Shown: piece after piece, positions 1-6,837 of the stretch
Position numbering within the stretch: position 1 is the first letter of the stretch
How the letters are laid out: each line of letters opens with the position of its first letter
Origin: Actinomycetota bacterium
GTDB taxonomy: Bacteria > Actinomycetota > Humimicrobiia > Humimicrobiales > Humimicrobiaceae
DNA length: 8,454 nucleotides
Assembly (NCBI GenBank): GCA_028695395.1
Contig: JAQVJB010000080.1
Coordinates: 1 to 8,454 of the forward strand
Direction: 5' to 3'
Program-made: the position numbers and the translations under genes
The notes under the pieces: generated by a model
What the model saw: only the letters and a program-made list of their open reading frames with translations
What the model was told of the DNA's origin: nothing
Databases searched by the model: none

Positions 1-27
1 ATCTTTTTTTATATTTTCATTATTCAT
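1..27 (-). CDS. Possible first codons of a leftward gene cut by the window edge
   Basis: On the minus strand an ATG at 27-25 opens a frame that stays open to the edge and reads MNNENIKKD. An AGGG (40-37) lies 9 nt upstream and could serve as a ribosome binding site. It starts 84 bases beyond the stop of the lipoprotein gene and has the same orientation, so the two could be co-transcribed. Nine AT-rich codons carry almost no information and no family can be named. This is a guess from the start site alone. Confidence 0.25.
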
Positions 28-62
28 AATGAATTTCCCTAATTGTTTCTCGGTATATTTAT

Positions 63-81
63 CTGAGTCTTACAAACTCAG
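63..81 (-). terminator. Hairpin after the lipoprotein gene, weak terminator candidate
   Basis: CTGAGT (63-68) and ACTCAG (76-81) form a perfect 6-bp stem with a 7-nt loop, 29 bases beyond the lipoprotein stop. No run of T follows on the minus strand, so it is not a classical intrinsic terminator. It could be an mRNA-end stabiliser or a Rho-assisted stop. Confidence 0.3.
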
Positions 82-110
82 GAGTAATATTATTCTTGTA
101 CTTACTATCA

Positions 111-794
111 TTAATATCCAACAGCTTGTGCACCATATTCAGCTTGCTGGCGTGTAAATCCTTCGTATTCGAGTTGGGCAATTAATTCATTCCGCGAAAA
201 TGCAAAAATATCTAAGTATTGTCTTGCTTTTAATGCTGCCTGCTCATTCCAGTCAGCTCCGCATCTATCTACTCCGTAAACAGCTTCTTCTTGTGTAAAT
301 CCTTCAAATTTTAATTGCTCTACTAATCCGCTATATGAGAAAGACATGCAAGCTAAATATGTCAATGCCTTTTTTAATGCATTCTTTTCACCCAATGTTG
401 TACCATCTGTTTTAGTAGTAGTTATTTCATTTACAGTTGTAGTTGTTGTTTCTTCTGCTACTTGAGAGGTTGTAGTCTCAGCCGGTTTTGTGGTTGTTGT
501 GCTTTCTTCGACATATTTTGTAGTTGTTGTAGTTGTAGAAACTGTTTTTGGTTTATTTGGGTTATCTTTATCCCATAAGCCCATAGCTAAGTTAGTTTCA
601 CTCTTAACTTGTAAGGTGGTTGTTGTTTCAGAAACAAGGTTACTTATAATTTGATCCTTTTCGGCCAATTGTTTTTGCAAATCTTCTATAGTTTGCTCTA
701 AGTCAGCAGTTTGTTTATTTGCAAAGCAACCAGATAATAGGAGGATTAAGCCAATTATCAAAATAAATATTACTGTTTTTATATATTTGTTCAT
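111..794 (-). CDS. Surface lipoprotein with Thr-rich stalk and two Ltp-type repeats
   Basis: 227 residues. Residues 5-20 are a hydrophobic signal segment ending in the lipobox LSGC, so Cys23 should be lipidated and the protein anchored outside the cytoplasmic membrane. Residues 29-55 look like a short coiled coil. Residues 56-132 are a low-complexity linker with many runs of 3-6 Thr, typical of a wall-spanning or glycosylated stalk. Two tandem copies of about 43 residues follow (138-180 and 185-227). Each has the pattern AL-x2-A-x2-YL-x4-FS-x3-L-x2-QL-x2-EGFT-x3-A-x-YG, which matches the Ltp host-cell surface-exposed lipoprotein repeat (Pfam Lipoprotein_Ltp as I recall it). The namesake is a phage superinfection-exclusion lipoprotein, but most chromosomal copies have no known role. 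The start is supported by AGGAAGG (812-806), 11 nt upstream. The repeat assignment is firm and the function is unknown. Confidence 0.9.
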   Translation of the reverse strand: MNKYIKTVIFILIIGLILLLSGCFANKQTADLEQTIEDLQKQLAEKDQIISNLVSETTTTLQVKSETNLAMGLWDKDNPNKPKTVSTTTTTTKYVEESTTTTKPAETTTSQVAEETTTTTVNEITTTKTDGTTLGEKNALKKALTYLACMSFSYSGLVEQLKFEGFTQEEAVYGVDRCGADWNEQAALKARQYLDIFAFSRNELIAQLEYEGFTRQQAEYGAQAVGY

Positions 795-848
795 TTTAAT
801 ATTTGCCTTCCTATAAATAATAATAGCTATTAATTATCATATATTGCA

Positions 849-878
849 TAAATATTAATTAATCGTAATTTAAGTCAA
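849..878 (-). promoter_or_regulatory. Candidate promoter for the lipoprotein gene
   Basis: On the minus strand TTGACT (878-873) is followed after 18 nt by TATTTA (854-849). It would start transcription near 842 and give a leader of about 48 nt containing the AGGAAGG site. The -35 is good and the -10 is poor. The surrounding sequence is so AT-rich that chance matches are common. Confidence 0.35.
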
Positions 879-883
879 AAAAA

Positions 884-1069
884 TTATTTACTAAATTCTT
901 TTTTTACTCTGTCTGTTACTTTCTGCAGGTACTGGACTTTTTCTAGCGAGATTGGTAAATCAAAACCATCTTTATCGGAATTAAGAGTATTCAGTTTCTA
1001 TAATAATATACCATTTCCAAACTATTGAAAATATTCAGGATCAAACTCGACCTTACTGCCAACTTATCA
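884..1069 (-). pseudogene. Possible decayed coding fragment, family unknown
   Basis: One minus-strand frame gives protein-like sequence broken by in-frame stops. From 1063 it reads VGSKVEFDPEYFQ, then a TAG (1024-1022), FGNGILL, then a TAG (1000-998). After that come 37 open residues (997-887) including DGFDLPISLEKVQYLQKVTD, ending at TAA (886-884). TGA and TAA codons sit just upstream at 1069-1064. There is no start codon or ribosome binding site. The local sequence is less A/T-dominated than its flanks, and the last 37 residues look amphipathic and charged like a real C-terminus. I do not recognise the family. Chance openness of a short frame is a real alternative. Confidence 0.25.
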
Positions 1070-1199
1070 GTATTCTACATTAAAGAACTGTTAATTTAAA
1101 AATTATGCACCTAATAAAAAATAACTTAATAAAAGTTTACATAAATTTCATAAACTTAAAAGTCTGAACAAATATCAATATATTCTTGCCCTGGTATAA

Positions 1200-2225
1200 T
1201 TATTTTAAATATGGTGAAATCACACTATATGCTGCACGTGATACTATGTCTGCGCCCGCAGCACTGTAGTGCATGCCTTCAGTTAGGTTTGCACCCGGAT
1301 TCTGGTTTAAGGGATTTGCAACATCTATCACAGGTACTCCGTATCTTGCTGCAACATTCATAATTATCTGATTAAACGTAGGCCAGTCTGCTTTACCTGA
1401 TTGATATATAGGCCCTACAAGGTTTATAAATACTATTGCACCTGTTCTTTTTGATTTTTCTACAAGCTGCTCGATGCTGCTTTGAAAACGTCCGGGATTT
1501 GAACCTACATCATTAGTGCCATATGCAATAATAATAATTTGAGGATTCAAAGGTGCAACAGTACTGTCAAAACGAGCAAGCCCCTGAAAAGACATTTCCT
1601 GATTTACTCCGCTTCCAATTACATTGTAGCCAGAACCAGGAAAAGATGAGTTTATTAAACCGCCCAGTCTTTGGGTCCAGTCAGATTTTGTTATTAATGA
1701 ATCCCCCATCACAACAATATTTTTACCGGATGAAGATACGGGAACAGTAGCTCTGGAGCCTGATATCCTTACTTTTCCTGCCTGTATTCCGTATTTGGCG
1801 CAGATATTTGCAAATTCTTCAGAATTAACAAAATTTGAAAAAACAAATTCTCTGGAAGAACCTGAATTTAAAAGACCCATCCAGTTTTCATATCCGCCCG
1901 GGTCAGGACTTCTGTCAAAAAATGCCTTATACATTACAGTAAGGAATTCATCATTATTTAGATTTCTATTTATTAATTCGTCGCTAAATATAAATCCGTA
2001 AGCAGCAGTGCCACCTGTAACTCTTCCAGTCACCAGGTTATTGACCCAGTTTTCTAAGCCATCAGGATCAGGTTCACGGTCAAGGCAGGTATTATAAAGT
2101 CTTGTAACAAAACCTTCAACGCCAGATCCCCCATCAGCAAAAATAGCTGAAGGAAACGCAAAAAGAATTAGAGAAATAATTATAAAAACAGTTGAAATTA
2201 TTTTTACTTTTTTTCTTTTAAGCAT
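1200..2225 (-). CDS. Secreted DUF4214-SGNH/GDSL hydrolase
   Basis: 341 residues from the chosen start. A Lys/Arg-rich N-terminus, a hydrophobic core and AIFA-DG give a Sec signal peptide cut after about residue 30. Residues 37-145 carry two copies of the DUF4214 motif, with LDREPDPDGLENW in the first and FDRSPDPGGYENW in the second. Residues 169-341 form an SGNH hydrolase: block I VVMGDSL (nucleophile Ser176), block II around Gly206, block III AYGTND (Asn238), and block V EGMHYS (His319). Glu316 stands where the family usually has the Asp of DxxH. SGNH enzymes of this type cleave acyl or acetyl esters of lipids or glycans. With an export signal and DUF4214, which is common in surface proteins, an extracellular carbohydrate or lipid esterase is likely but the substrate is unknown. 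The start at 2225 is preferred because GGAG lies 7 nt upstream. The upstream ATG at 2237 adds four residues and has no ribosome binding site. Confidence 0.9.
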   Translation of the reverse strand: MLKRKKVKIISTVFIIISLILFAFPSAIFADGGSGVEGFVTRLYNTCLDREPDPDGLENWVNNLVTGRVTGGTAAYGFIFSDELINRNLNNDEFLTVMYKAFFDRSPDPGGYENWMGLLNSGSSREFVFSNFVNSEEFANICAKYGIQAGKVRISGSRATVPVSSSGKNIVVMGDSLITKSDWTQRLGGLINSSFPGSGYNVIGSGVNQEMSFQGLARFDSTVAPLNPQIIIIAYGTNDVGSNPGRFQSSIEQLVEKSKRTGAIVFINLVGPIYQSGKADWPTFNQIIMNVAARYGVPVIDVANPLNQNPGANLTEGMHYSAAGADIVSRAAYSVISPYLK

Positions 2226-2288
2226 TTTTTTCTCCATTTTTACATATAATAATTACCAGATACTTTTATTTTTTGTGATATATAATTA

Positions 2289-2317
2289 AATATATACAAT
2301 TATGCTGTTAAGGACAA
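2289..2317 (-). promoter_or_regulatory. Candidate promoter for the SGNH gene
   Basis: On the minus strand TTGTCC (2317-2312) is followed after exactly 17 nt by TATATT (2294-2289). Transcription would start near 2282 and leave a leader of about 57 nt before the start at 2225. Good spacing and a reasonable match to both boxes. Confidence 0.45.
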
Positions 2318-2599
2318 AATTATAATACACAATCTCTAATATTAGTAATATGTTTTTTTATGCAAACTGGCTGATTGTATTTTATGTTGCCCATAAATTA
2401 GTACATGGCTATATATCCTTTTATTAAAAAACAATCTTTTAGAAAGCTGCGGCAGGATTAGATTTTATTTTATTAACTGAAAGTATTAATTTTTTAAAAA
2501 TCAATTAAAAAAGTTATATAATATTTAGTAACTATAATATTTAATTATCATAATATTCCAAATGTATGTATAACCATTGTTTTAACGGGGACTTCTTTT

Positions 2600-2608
2600 T
2601 GGTATATT
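2600..2608 (+). promoter_or_regulatory. Extended -10 promoter for the flavodoxin gene
   Basis: TGGTATATT matches the extended -10 pattern TGnTATAAT at five of the six hexamer positions. A weak TTGTTT lies 19 nt further upstream (2578-2583). The predicted start near 2615 would give a leader of about 30 nt containing AAGGAGAG (2633-2640). The same TGGTATA core recurs ahead of the tRNA gene at 8231. Confidence 0.45.
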
Positions 2609-2646
2609 TTTTCTTTAAAAAATTAAAAAGAGAAGGAGAGAGCTAA

Positions 2647-3126
2647 ATGAATATACTGATTGCATATGCATCAAGATATGGTACTACCGCCAAATGCGCA
2701 AAAATACTGGAGGAAAAACTTACAGAAAAAGGCCATAAAGTTACAGTTGCAGACATTAAAGAAAATAAAAACATTAATCCGGCAATTTATGACCGTGTTG
2801 CTGTCGGAGGTTCTTTTGTTGCCTTCAGAATGAATTCTTTTGTCAAAAAGTTTGTAAAAAGAAATTTAAAAACTTTACTGTCAAAGAAAGTCGGAGTTTT
2901 TATGTGCGGTGCGGATAATATCTGGGAAGAAGAAATAAAAAAAGGTTTTCCGGAAGAGCTGCTTGATAAAGCTATTGCAAAAGCATACTTTGGATATGAG
3001 ATGAACTGGGAGAAAATGAATCCGATGATAAGAGGTATGATGCAGAAAGCAAGCAAGACTACTGAATCTGTTTCGAAAATAAATAATGATAATATATATA
3101 AATTTGCAGAAGATATAACTTCCTAA
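2647..3126 (+). CDS. Small flavodoxin-domain protein, HemG-like
   Basis: 159 residues, about the length of a single flavodoxin domain. Residues 2-8 form the first beta strand, followed by the FMN phosphate loop SRYGTT (9-14). YDRVAVGGS (48-56) and GVFMCGAD (83-90) match the strands and loops that hold the flavin ring. It resembles the Flavodoxin_5 group, which includes HemG, the menaquinone-dependent protoporphyrinogen oxidase. Many bacterial members are of unknown role and a heme function should not be assumed. It has no signal peptide and is cytoplasmic. The start is well set by AGGAGAG just upstream. It stands alone on the plus strand and converges on the LOG gene with overlapping stop codons. 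The quinone methyltransferase about 2.8 kb downstream is compatible with a menaquinone-linked role, but that is inference. Confidence 0.85.
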   Translation: MNILIAYASRYGTTAKCAKILEEKLTEKGHKVTVADIKENKNINPAIYDRVAVGGSFVAFRMNSFVKKFVKRNLKTLLSKKVGVFMCGADNIWEEEIKKGFPEELLDKAIAKAYFGYEMNWEKMNPMIRGMMQKASKTTESVSKINNDNIYKFAEDITS

Positions 3127-3821
3127 AATCTGATTTTTTGCATTATATGCTCTACTGCTTCCTCGGGATCATCAATAATTGTATAAAGCTCTTTATCGCA
3201 GGAGTCAATAGTGCAGAACTTTTCAAGAAGTGTTTCGTCTATCCAGCTGCAAAGGTCTTTCCAGTAAGAGCTTCCAAAAAGCACAATCGGGAAATGCTTG
3301 ATTTTGTCAGTCTGTGAAAGTGTCAACGCTTCAAACAGCTCATCTAAAGTGCCAAATCCACCTGGGAATATAATGTAGCCTATAGAATATTTAACAAACA
3401 TAAGCTTCCGCACAAAAAAATAATGGAATTCCAGGGCAACATTCTGGTAATCATTCGGTCTTTGCTCATTAGGAAGTTCAATGCTGCATCCTATGGAAAG
3501 ACCTCCAGCTTCAAGAGCGCCTTTATTAGCTGCTTCCATTATCCCGGGTCCGCCTCCGGTAATGACCCCCAATCCTCTTTTTACAAGCAAAGAGGCAGTT
3601 TTTTCGGCAGCTTTATAAAATTCATTATCGGGTTTTGTCCTTGCTGAGCCGAAAATTGAAATGCACGGCCCTACTTTTGCCAGGGCTTCAAATCCTTCAA
3701 CAAATTCACTTTGTATCCTGAAAATCCTCCAGGATTCTGTATTTGTAAAACCGAAGTGTTCCGATTTCGGAGAGCTGAGCAATATCTGATCTTCATTTTC
3801 ATGAAAGTATTTTTTCTTCAT
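3123..3821 (-). CDS. LOG-family Rossmann-fold nucleotide hydrolase (TIGR00730 type)
   Basis: 232 residues from the chosen start. The two family signatures are clear: ITGGGPGIMEAANKGA (87-102) and the catalytic/binding motif PGGFGTLDE (153-161, Glu161), with FFVRK (135-139, Arg138) between them. Characterised relatives (LOG, YgdH/PpnN-type) remove the base from nucleoside 5'-monophosphates, for example cytokinin ribotides, AMP or GMP. In bacteria this is usually purine-nucleotide turnover. About 50 residues precede the core. It is cytoplasmic. I prefer the ATG at 3821, which has GCAGGG just upstream. The ATG at 3836 has no ribosome binding site and lies only 4 nt after a TATAAT, too close to be in the transcript. 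It lies 85 bases or more beyond the c-di-GMP gene on the same strand but appears to have its own promoter and operator-like palindrome. Family firm, substrate unproven. Confidence 0.9.
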   Translation of the reverse strand: MKKKYFHENEDQILLSSPKSEHFGFTNTESWRIFRIQSEFVEGFEALAKVGPCISIFGSARTKPDNEFYKAAEKTASLLVKRGLGVITGGGPGIMEAANKGALEAGGLSIGCSIELPNEQRPNDYQNVALEFHYFFVRKLMFVKYSIGYIIFPGGFGTLDELFEALTLSQTDKIKHFPIVLFGSSYWKDLCSWIDETLLEKFCTIDSCDKELYTIIDDPEEAVEHIMQKIRF

Positions 3822-3840
3822 TTTCCCTGCTTTCATTTTT

Positions 3841-3869
3841 ATTATATAGAATTAATTCTATATCAATAA
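3841..3869 (-). promoter_or_regulatory. Candidate promoter of the LOG-family gene
   Basis: On the minus strand TTATTG (3869-3864) and TATAAT (3846-3841) are 17 nt apart. The predicted start falls near 3834, which leaves the ATG at 3821 as the first well-placed start codon. The -10 is perfect and the -35 is mediocre. Confidence 0.45.
3844..3863. promoter_or_regulatory. Perfect 20-bp palindrome, likely operator
   Basis: ATATAGAATTAATTCTATAT is exactly self-complementary over 20 bases. It fills the spacer and the start of the -10 of the candidate LOG promoter, the usual position for a dimeric repressor. No T-run follows on either strand, so a terminator is less likely. The regulator is not identifiable from this window. 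Confidence 0.5.
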
Positions 3870-3921
3870 AGTTAAAATTCAAAAAACAATATCAGTACTA
3901 TTTTCTAATTATCTTTGTTTG

Positions 3922-5757
3922 CTATATTTTTGAAATGCTGAGCATTATCTCAACTATTTTAGGATCAAAAAATGTTCCGGAACATTTTGAAATTTCTTCA
4001 AGAGCTTCTATTCTGCAGAGGGGTTTTTTATAGCTTCTTGAGTGGGTCATTACGTCAAAAGCATCTACAACAGATAGTATTCTTGAAAGTAGAGGTATCT
4101 GAGTCCCCCTTAATCCTTGCGGATAACCTTTGCCATCCCATCTTTCATGATGATAAAGAACATATTCAGCAATATGGATAAGTTGAGGCGAAGCTTCGCA
4201 TATATTATATCCTATTTCCGGATGTTTTTTTATTATTGCCCATTCCTTTTCATCAAGCTTACCTTTTTTTGTTAAAATATAATCAGGTATTGCAACTTTA
4301 CCGATATCGTGTAATCTCGAAAATATTATTAAGTCGTTAATCTTACCCACGGGAAGCTTGAGTATTTCACCTATTTTTGTAGCTACCTTTTCTATCCTGT
4401 TGCAGTGCTCTTCAGTTTCATGGCTTTTTTCAAATAATGTTCTCTCAAGTGAAGATATTATTGAGCTTCTCAGGCTTTTTCTTTCGGAAAGTTTTCTCTT
4501 ATACATGCTATCTTCAGCTTTATTTATTTTTTCCTTTATATTTTGGGAGGAATTAGTTTTAGTTGATACCCCGAAAGAGATGCTGATAGGAATATTTGAT
4601 TTCTTAATTTCACGGCCTTTTTTTGTTATTCTGTCTACCAGCTTTTTCGCGGTCTGGTTTGTAGTCCTGGGAAGTATTATCGCAAATTCATCTCCTCCCC
4701 ATCTTGCTATAATATCATCTTTTCTGATGCACGAATTTAAAATCTCAACGCATTTTTTTAAAAGTTCGTCGCCTCTTTCGTGTCCGAATGCATCATTAAT
4801 TAGTTTAAGACTATTGACATCTCCCATTACGATGCTTAAAGGCAGCTGCCTTTCAGTGTCAAGCCTTGCCAGCTCTTCTTCAAAAAAAGCTCTGTTATAT
4901 ACTCCGGTAAGCTTATCGTGAAAAGAAAGATATTTTATTTTTTCTTCACTTTTTTTAATTTCAGTTATATTTCTTCCTACTCCGATAATGTAATTTATCT
5001 TGTTTTTATTATCCAGGACAGCTTTATTTATCCACTGAATAACTCTTTTTTCATTATTAATCATTACCTCCTGTTCCGAACAGGAGAAATAAGGAGGTTT
5101 CTTACATTCTTCAAACGATTTTTTAACAGAGGCTCTGCTTTTAGGATTAATGATTACATCAAAGAGGTTTCTTCCTATAAGCTCTTCTTCATTTTTATTA
5201 TAAAACTTGCAGTAAGAAGGACTGACAAATAAAAAATTACCATAAGGGTCAACTTCGTCTATCAGATCTGTCTGGTTTTCTACAATAATCTTATATTTTT
5301 CCTGGTTATGTTTAAGCTGATTTTGTATTTTTTCTTCTTTGCTGATGTCTTTTATAACAATACAATTATAGATTTTGTTCCCCAGTTTGATTGAAACCAA
5401 TTTAAAGGAGCATTTTAAAAAGGATCCATCTTTTTTTAACATTAATATTTTCGGCAAAATAACAGGTATTTCAAAATTAGCATTTTTAATTAACCTTTTA
5501 ACCATTTTGGATTCAATGTATTTTCCGATATTGATACCCAGTATTTCTTTCATTTTATAGCCAAGAAGATTTGCGAATTGTTTATTGGCTTCCAAGATTA
5601 TTTCTTTTTTAAGGATAGCTATTCCTTCTTCAGTGATTCTGGTAGCTATAATATATTTCTTTAAAGTATCAAGATATTTTTTCTTTAATTTTTTTATTTT
5701 TTCAAGTTCAACTCTTGAATCATTAGCTTTATTAATTTTATTGATAGTTATTTCCAT
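3922..5757 (-). CDS. PAS-PAS-GGDEF-HD-GYP c-di-GMP synthase/phosphodiesterase
   Basis: 611 residues with no membrane segment, so probably a cytoplasmic sensor. Order: a Lys-rich coiled coil (about 15-38), PAS 1 (about 40-142), PAS 2 (about 152-270), GGDEF (about 274-430), HD-GYP (about 434-608). The GGDEF active site is complete: GGDEF at 354-358, Asp313 for metal, ND (321-322) and HxxGD (326-330). RKDD (345-348) lies exactly five residues upstream of GGDEF and is an intact RxxD product-inhibition site. The HD-GYP half has His451, HD (483-484), His512 and HHERWDGKGYP (536-546), all expected metal ligands and the GYP loop. It should therefore make c-di-GMP and also hydrolyse it, with the balance set by ligands of the PAS domains. 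Start at 5757: no ribosome binding site is visible, but the next Met would remove half of PAS 1. A minus-strand TATAAT (5821-5816) could serve as -10. Confidence 0.95.
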   Translation of the reverse strand: MEITINKINKANDSRVELEKIKKLKKKYLDTLKKYIIATRITEEGIAILKKEIILEANKQFANLLGYKMKEILGINIGKYIESKMVKRLIKNANFEIPVILPKILMLKKDGSFLKCSFKLVSIKLGNKIYNCIVIKDISKEEKIQNQLKHNQEKYKIIVENQTDLIDEVDPYGNFLFVSPSYCKFYNKNEEELIGRNLFDVIINPKSRASVKKSFEECKKPPYFSCSEQEVMINNEKRVIQWINKAVLDNKNKINYIIGVGRNITEIKKSEEKIKYLSFHDKLTGVYNRAFFEEELARLDTERQLPLSIVMGDVNSLKLINDAFGHERGDELLKKCVEILNSCIRKDDIIARWGGDEFAIILPRTTNQTAKKLVDRITKKGREIKKSNIPISISFGVSTKTNSSQNIKEKINKAEDSMYKRKLSERKSLRSSIISSLERTLFEKSHETEEHCNRIEKVATKIGEILKLPVGKINDLIIFSRLHDIGKVAIPDYILTKKGKLDEKEWAIIKKHPEIGYNICEASPQLIHIAEYVLYHHERWDGKGYPQGLRGTQIPLLSRILSVVDAFDVMTHSRSYKKPLCRIEALEEISKCSGTFFDPKIVEIMLSISKI

Positions 5758-5970
5758 AATATAAATATAATATTTGTTAACAGTATATTTTTTTGCTTAA
5801 TAATTTACTAGTATCATTATATATGCAAAAAATTCAATAAAAAAACAAAATTGATAAATAAAGCTCTGATAAAAAAAATTTAAAAATTTTTTAAAATAAA
5901 AATTGTTTAATTATAATGATTTTTAAAATTATTAATAAAAAACATAGTTATTTATAGCTTATTAAGTCAG
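5758..5970. other. Very AT-rich divergent promoter region
   Basis: 213 bases, almost all A and T, between the leftward c-di-GMP gene and the rightward methyltransferase gene. A minus-strand TATAAT (5821-5816) and a plus-strand TATAAT (5912-5917) are the best -10 candidates, giving leaders of roughly 50 nt each. Neither has a good -35. Phased A- and T-tracts at 5871-5900 could bend DNA or act as an UP element. No ribosome binding site is visible for either gene. Confidence 0.4.
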
Positions 5971-6681
5971 ATGAAGGATAAAAAGGTCAAAAAAATATTT
6001 AACAACATCTCTTTAAGGTATGATTTGGCGAATTTTTTTATCAGCTTTGGAATTGAGAGGTATTGGAGAGTAAAATTTCTAAAAATGATATCCGGCAGTG
6101 AAAAAAGAATTCTTGATGCATGCTGCGGCACAGGATATTCAACGATTGCTGTCGCAGGAAGGCTAAAAAATGAGGCAGCACTTTATGGCATTGACTTTTC
6201 AAGCGAAATGCTTGAAATTGCAAGATTAAAATCAAAAAAATTTTTATCCAATACAAACAAGCATCCAGGGGTAAGAATCAGATTTCAGGAAAATGATGTA
6301 ACCTATCTTGATTTTAACAATAATTATTTTGATCTAATTACAATTGTTTTCGGGATAAGAAATGTTGAATACAGGGAAAAAGCTATAAAGGAATTTTATA
6401 GAATGTCTTCAGAAAAAGGTAAATTATTAATTATGGAATTCAATTATCCCAAAAATAAATTCATAAGAAAGTTTTATGATTTTTATCTTAATTATGTGAT
6501 TAGCAATATTGGAGCAATGATAACAGGCAATAAAAAAGCATATAGCTACCTGGCTCAATCTATTAAGAATTTTCCAGATCCAGATAAATTTAGCCGGACC
6601 ATAAAAGAATCAGGATGGAAAATATTAAAAGTCTGTCCTATGACTTTTGGAATCTGTACAATTTATTATGCTGAAAAATAA
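5971..6681 (+). CDS. ubiE/menG: UbiE/MenG-type quinone C-methyltransferase
   Basis: 236 residues, the normal length. The N-terminal KKIFNNISLRYDLAN (7-21) is the family's opening motif. The SAM-binding site is LDACCGTGYST (48-58) with acidic Asp75 in GIDFSSEM. UbiE signatures follow: FGIRNV (127-132), YSYLAQSIKNFP (191-202) and the C-terminal MTFGICTIYYAEK. The enzyme methylates demethylmenaquinone, or the equivalent ubiquinone precursor, with SAM at the inner face of the membrane. In an apparently anaerobic AT-rich organism menaquinone is more likely, but no other quinone gene is present here to confirm it. The glycine-rich loop is DACCGTG rather than the DVAGGTG or DVACGTG often seen. The start fits the family N-terminus although there is no clear ribosome binding site. 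The next gene is on the same strand 156 bases away with an unrelated role. Confidence 0.9.
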   Translation: MKDKKVKKIFNNISLRYDLANFFISFGIERYWRVKFLKMISGSEKRILDACCGTGYSTIAVAGRLKNEAALYGIDFSSEMLEIARLKSKKFLSNTNKHPGVRIRFQENDVTYLDFNNNYFDLITIVFGIRNVEYREKAIKEFYRMSSEKGKLLIMEFNYPKNKFIRKFYDFYLNYVISNIGAMITGNKKAYSYLAQSIKNFPDPDKFSRTIKESGWKILKVCPMTFGICTIYYAEK

Positions 6682-6837
6682 TTTGATTTAAAAATATTGC
6701 AATTTTTGAATAATAATATTAAATTAAACATTGCTTTTGTATTAATTTTATAAATACGACTCGGTTTTTCATTAATCTGTATTTTTCTATAAATTAAATA
6801 ATCAATATTAAAAAAATCTATTTTATTTGTTGAAAAG

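Larger units (their letters stand above)
795..1199. other. 405-base intergenic region between the two envelope genes
   Basis: It holds the lipoprotein ribosome binding site and promoter candidate near 800-878, the possible coding fossil at 884-1069, and an A/T hairpin with arms 1133-1139 and 1151-1157. That hairpin lies 43 bases past the SGNH gene and is followed on the minus strand by TTATT, so it is a weak 3'-end candidate. I see no RNA gene or mobile-element end here. Confidence 0.5.
2238..2646. other. 409-base divergent intergenic region
   Basis: It separates the leftward SGNH gene from the rightward flavodoxin gene and holds a promoter candidate for each (2289-2317 minus; 2600-2608 plus). 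Between about 2330 and 2575 I see no convincing gene. A 6+6 inverted repeat around ATATTAGTAATAT (near 2340) is too simple to call an operator. I recognise no riboswitch or RNA gene. Confidence 0.5.

Noticed and set aside
400..640. Tandem repeat or CRISPR-like pattern of GTTGTAGTT units
   Set aside because: It is the irregular Thr-codon run of the lipoprotein stalk. There are no equal-length repeats or spacers.
2405..2461. 18-codon plus-strand ORF MAIYPFIKKQSFRKLRQD
   Set aside because: No ribosome binding site or promoter fits it, a stop codon lies just upstream in frame, and nothing supports translation.
2330..2580. A riboswitch or c-di-GMP aptamer in the gap before the flavodoxin gene
   Set aside because: I could find no conserved aptamer core or long GC-containing stems; only short A/T inverted repeats are present.
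4358..4921. 187-codon plus-strand frame
   Set aside because: It is fully antisense to the GGDEF/HD-GYP coding region, whose motifs are all intact. Its Ser/Leu/Phe-rich product is typical of a shadow frame.
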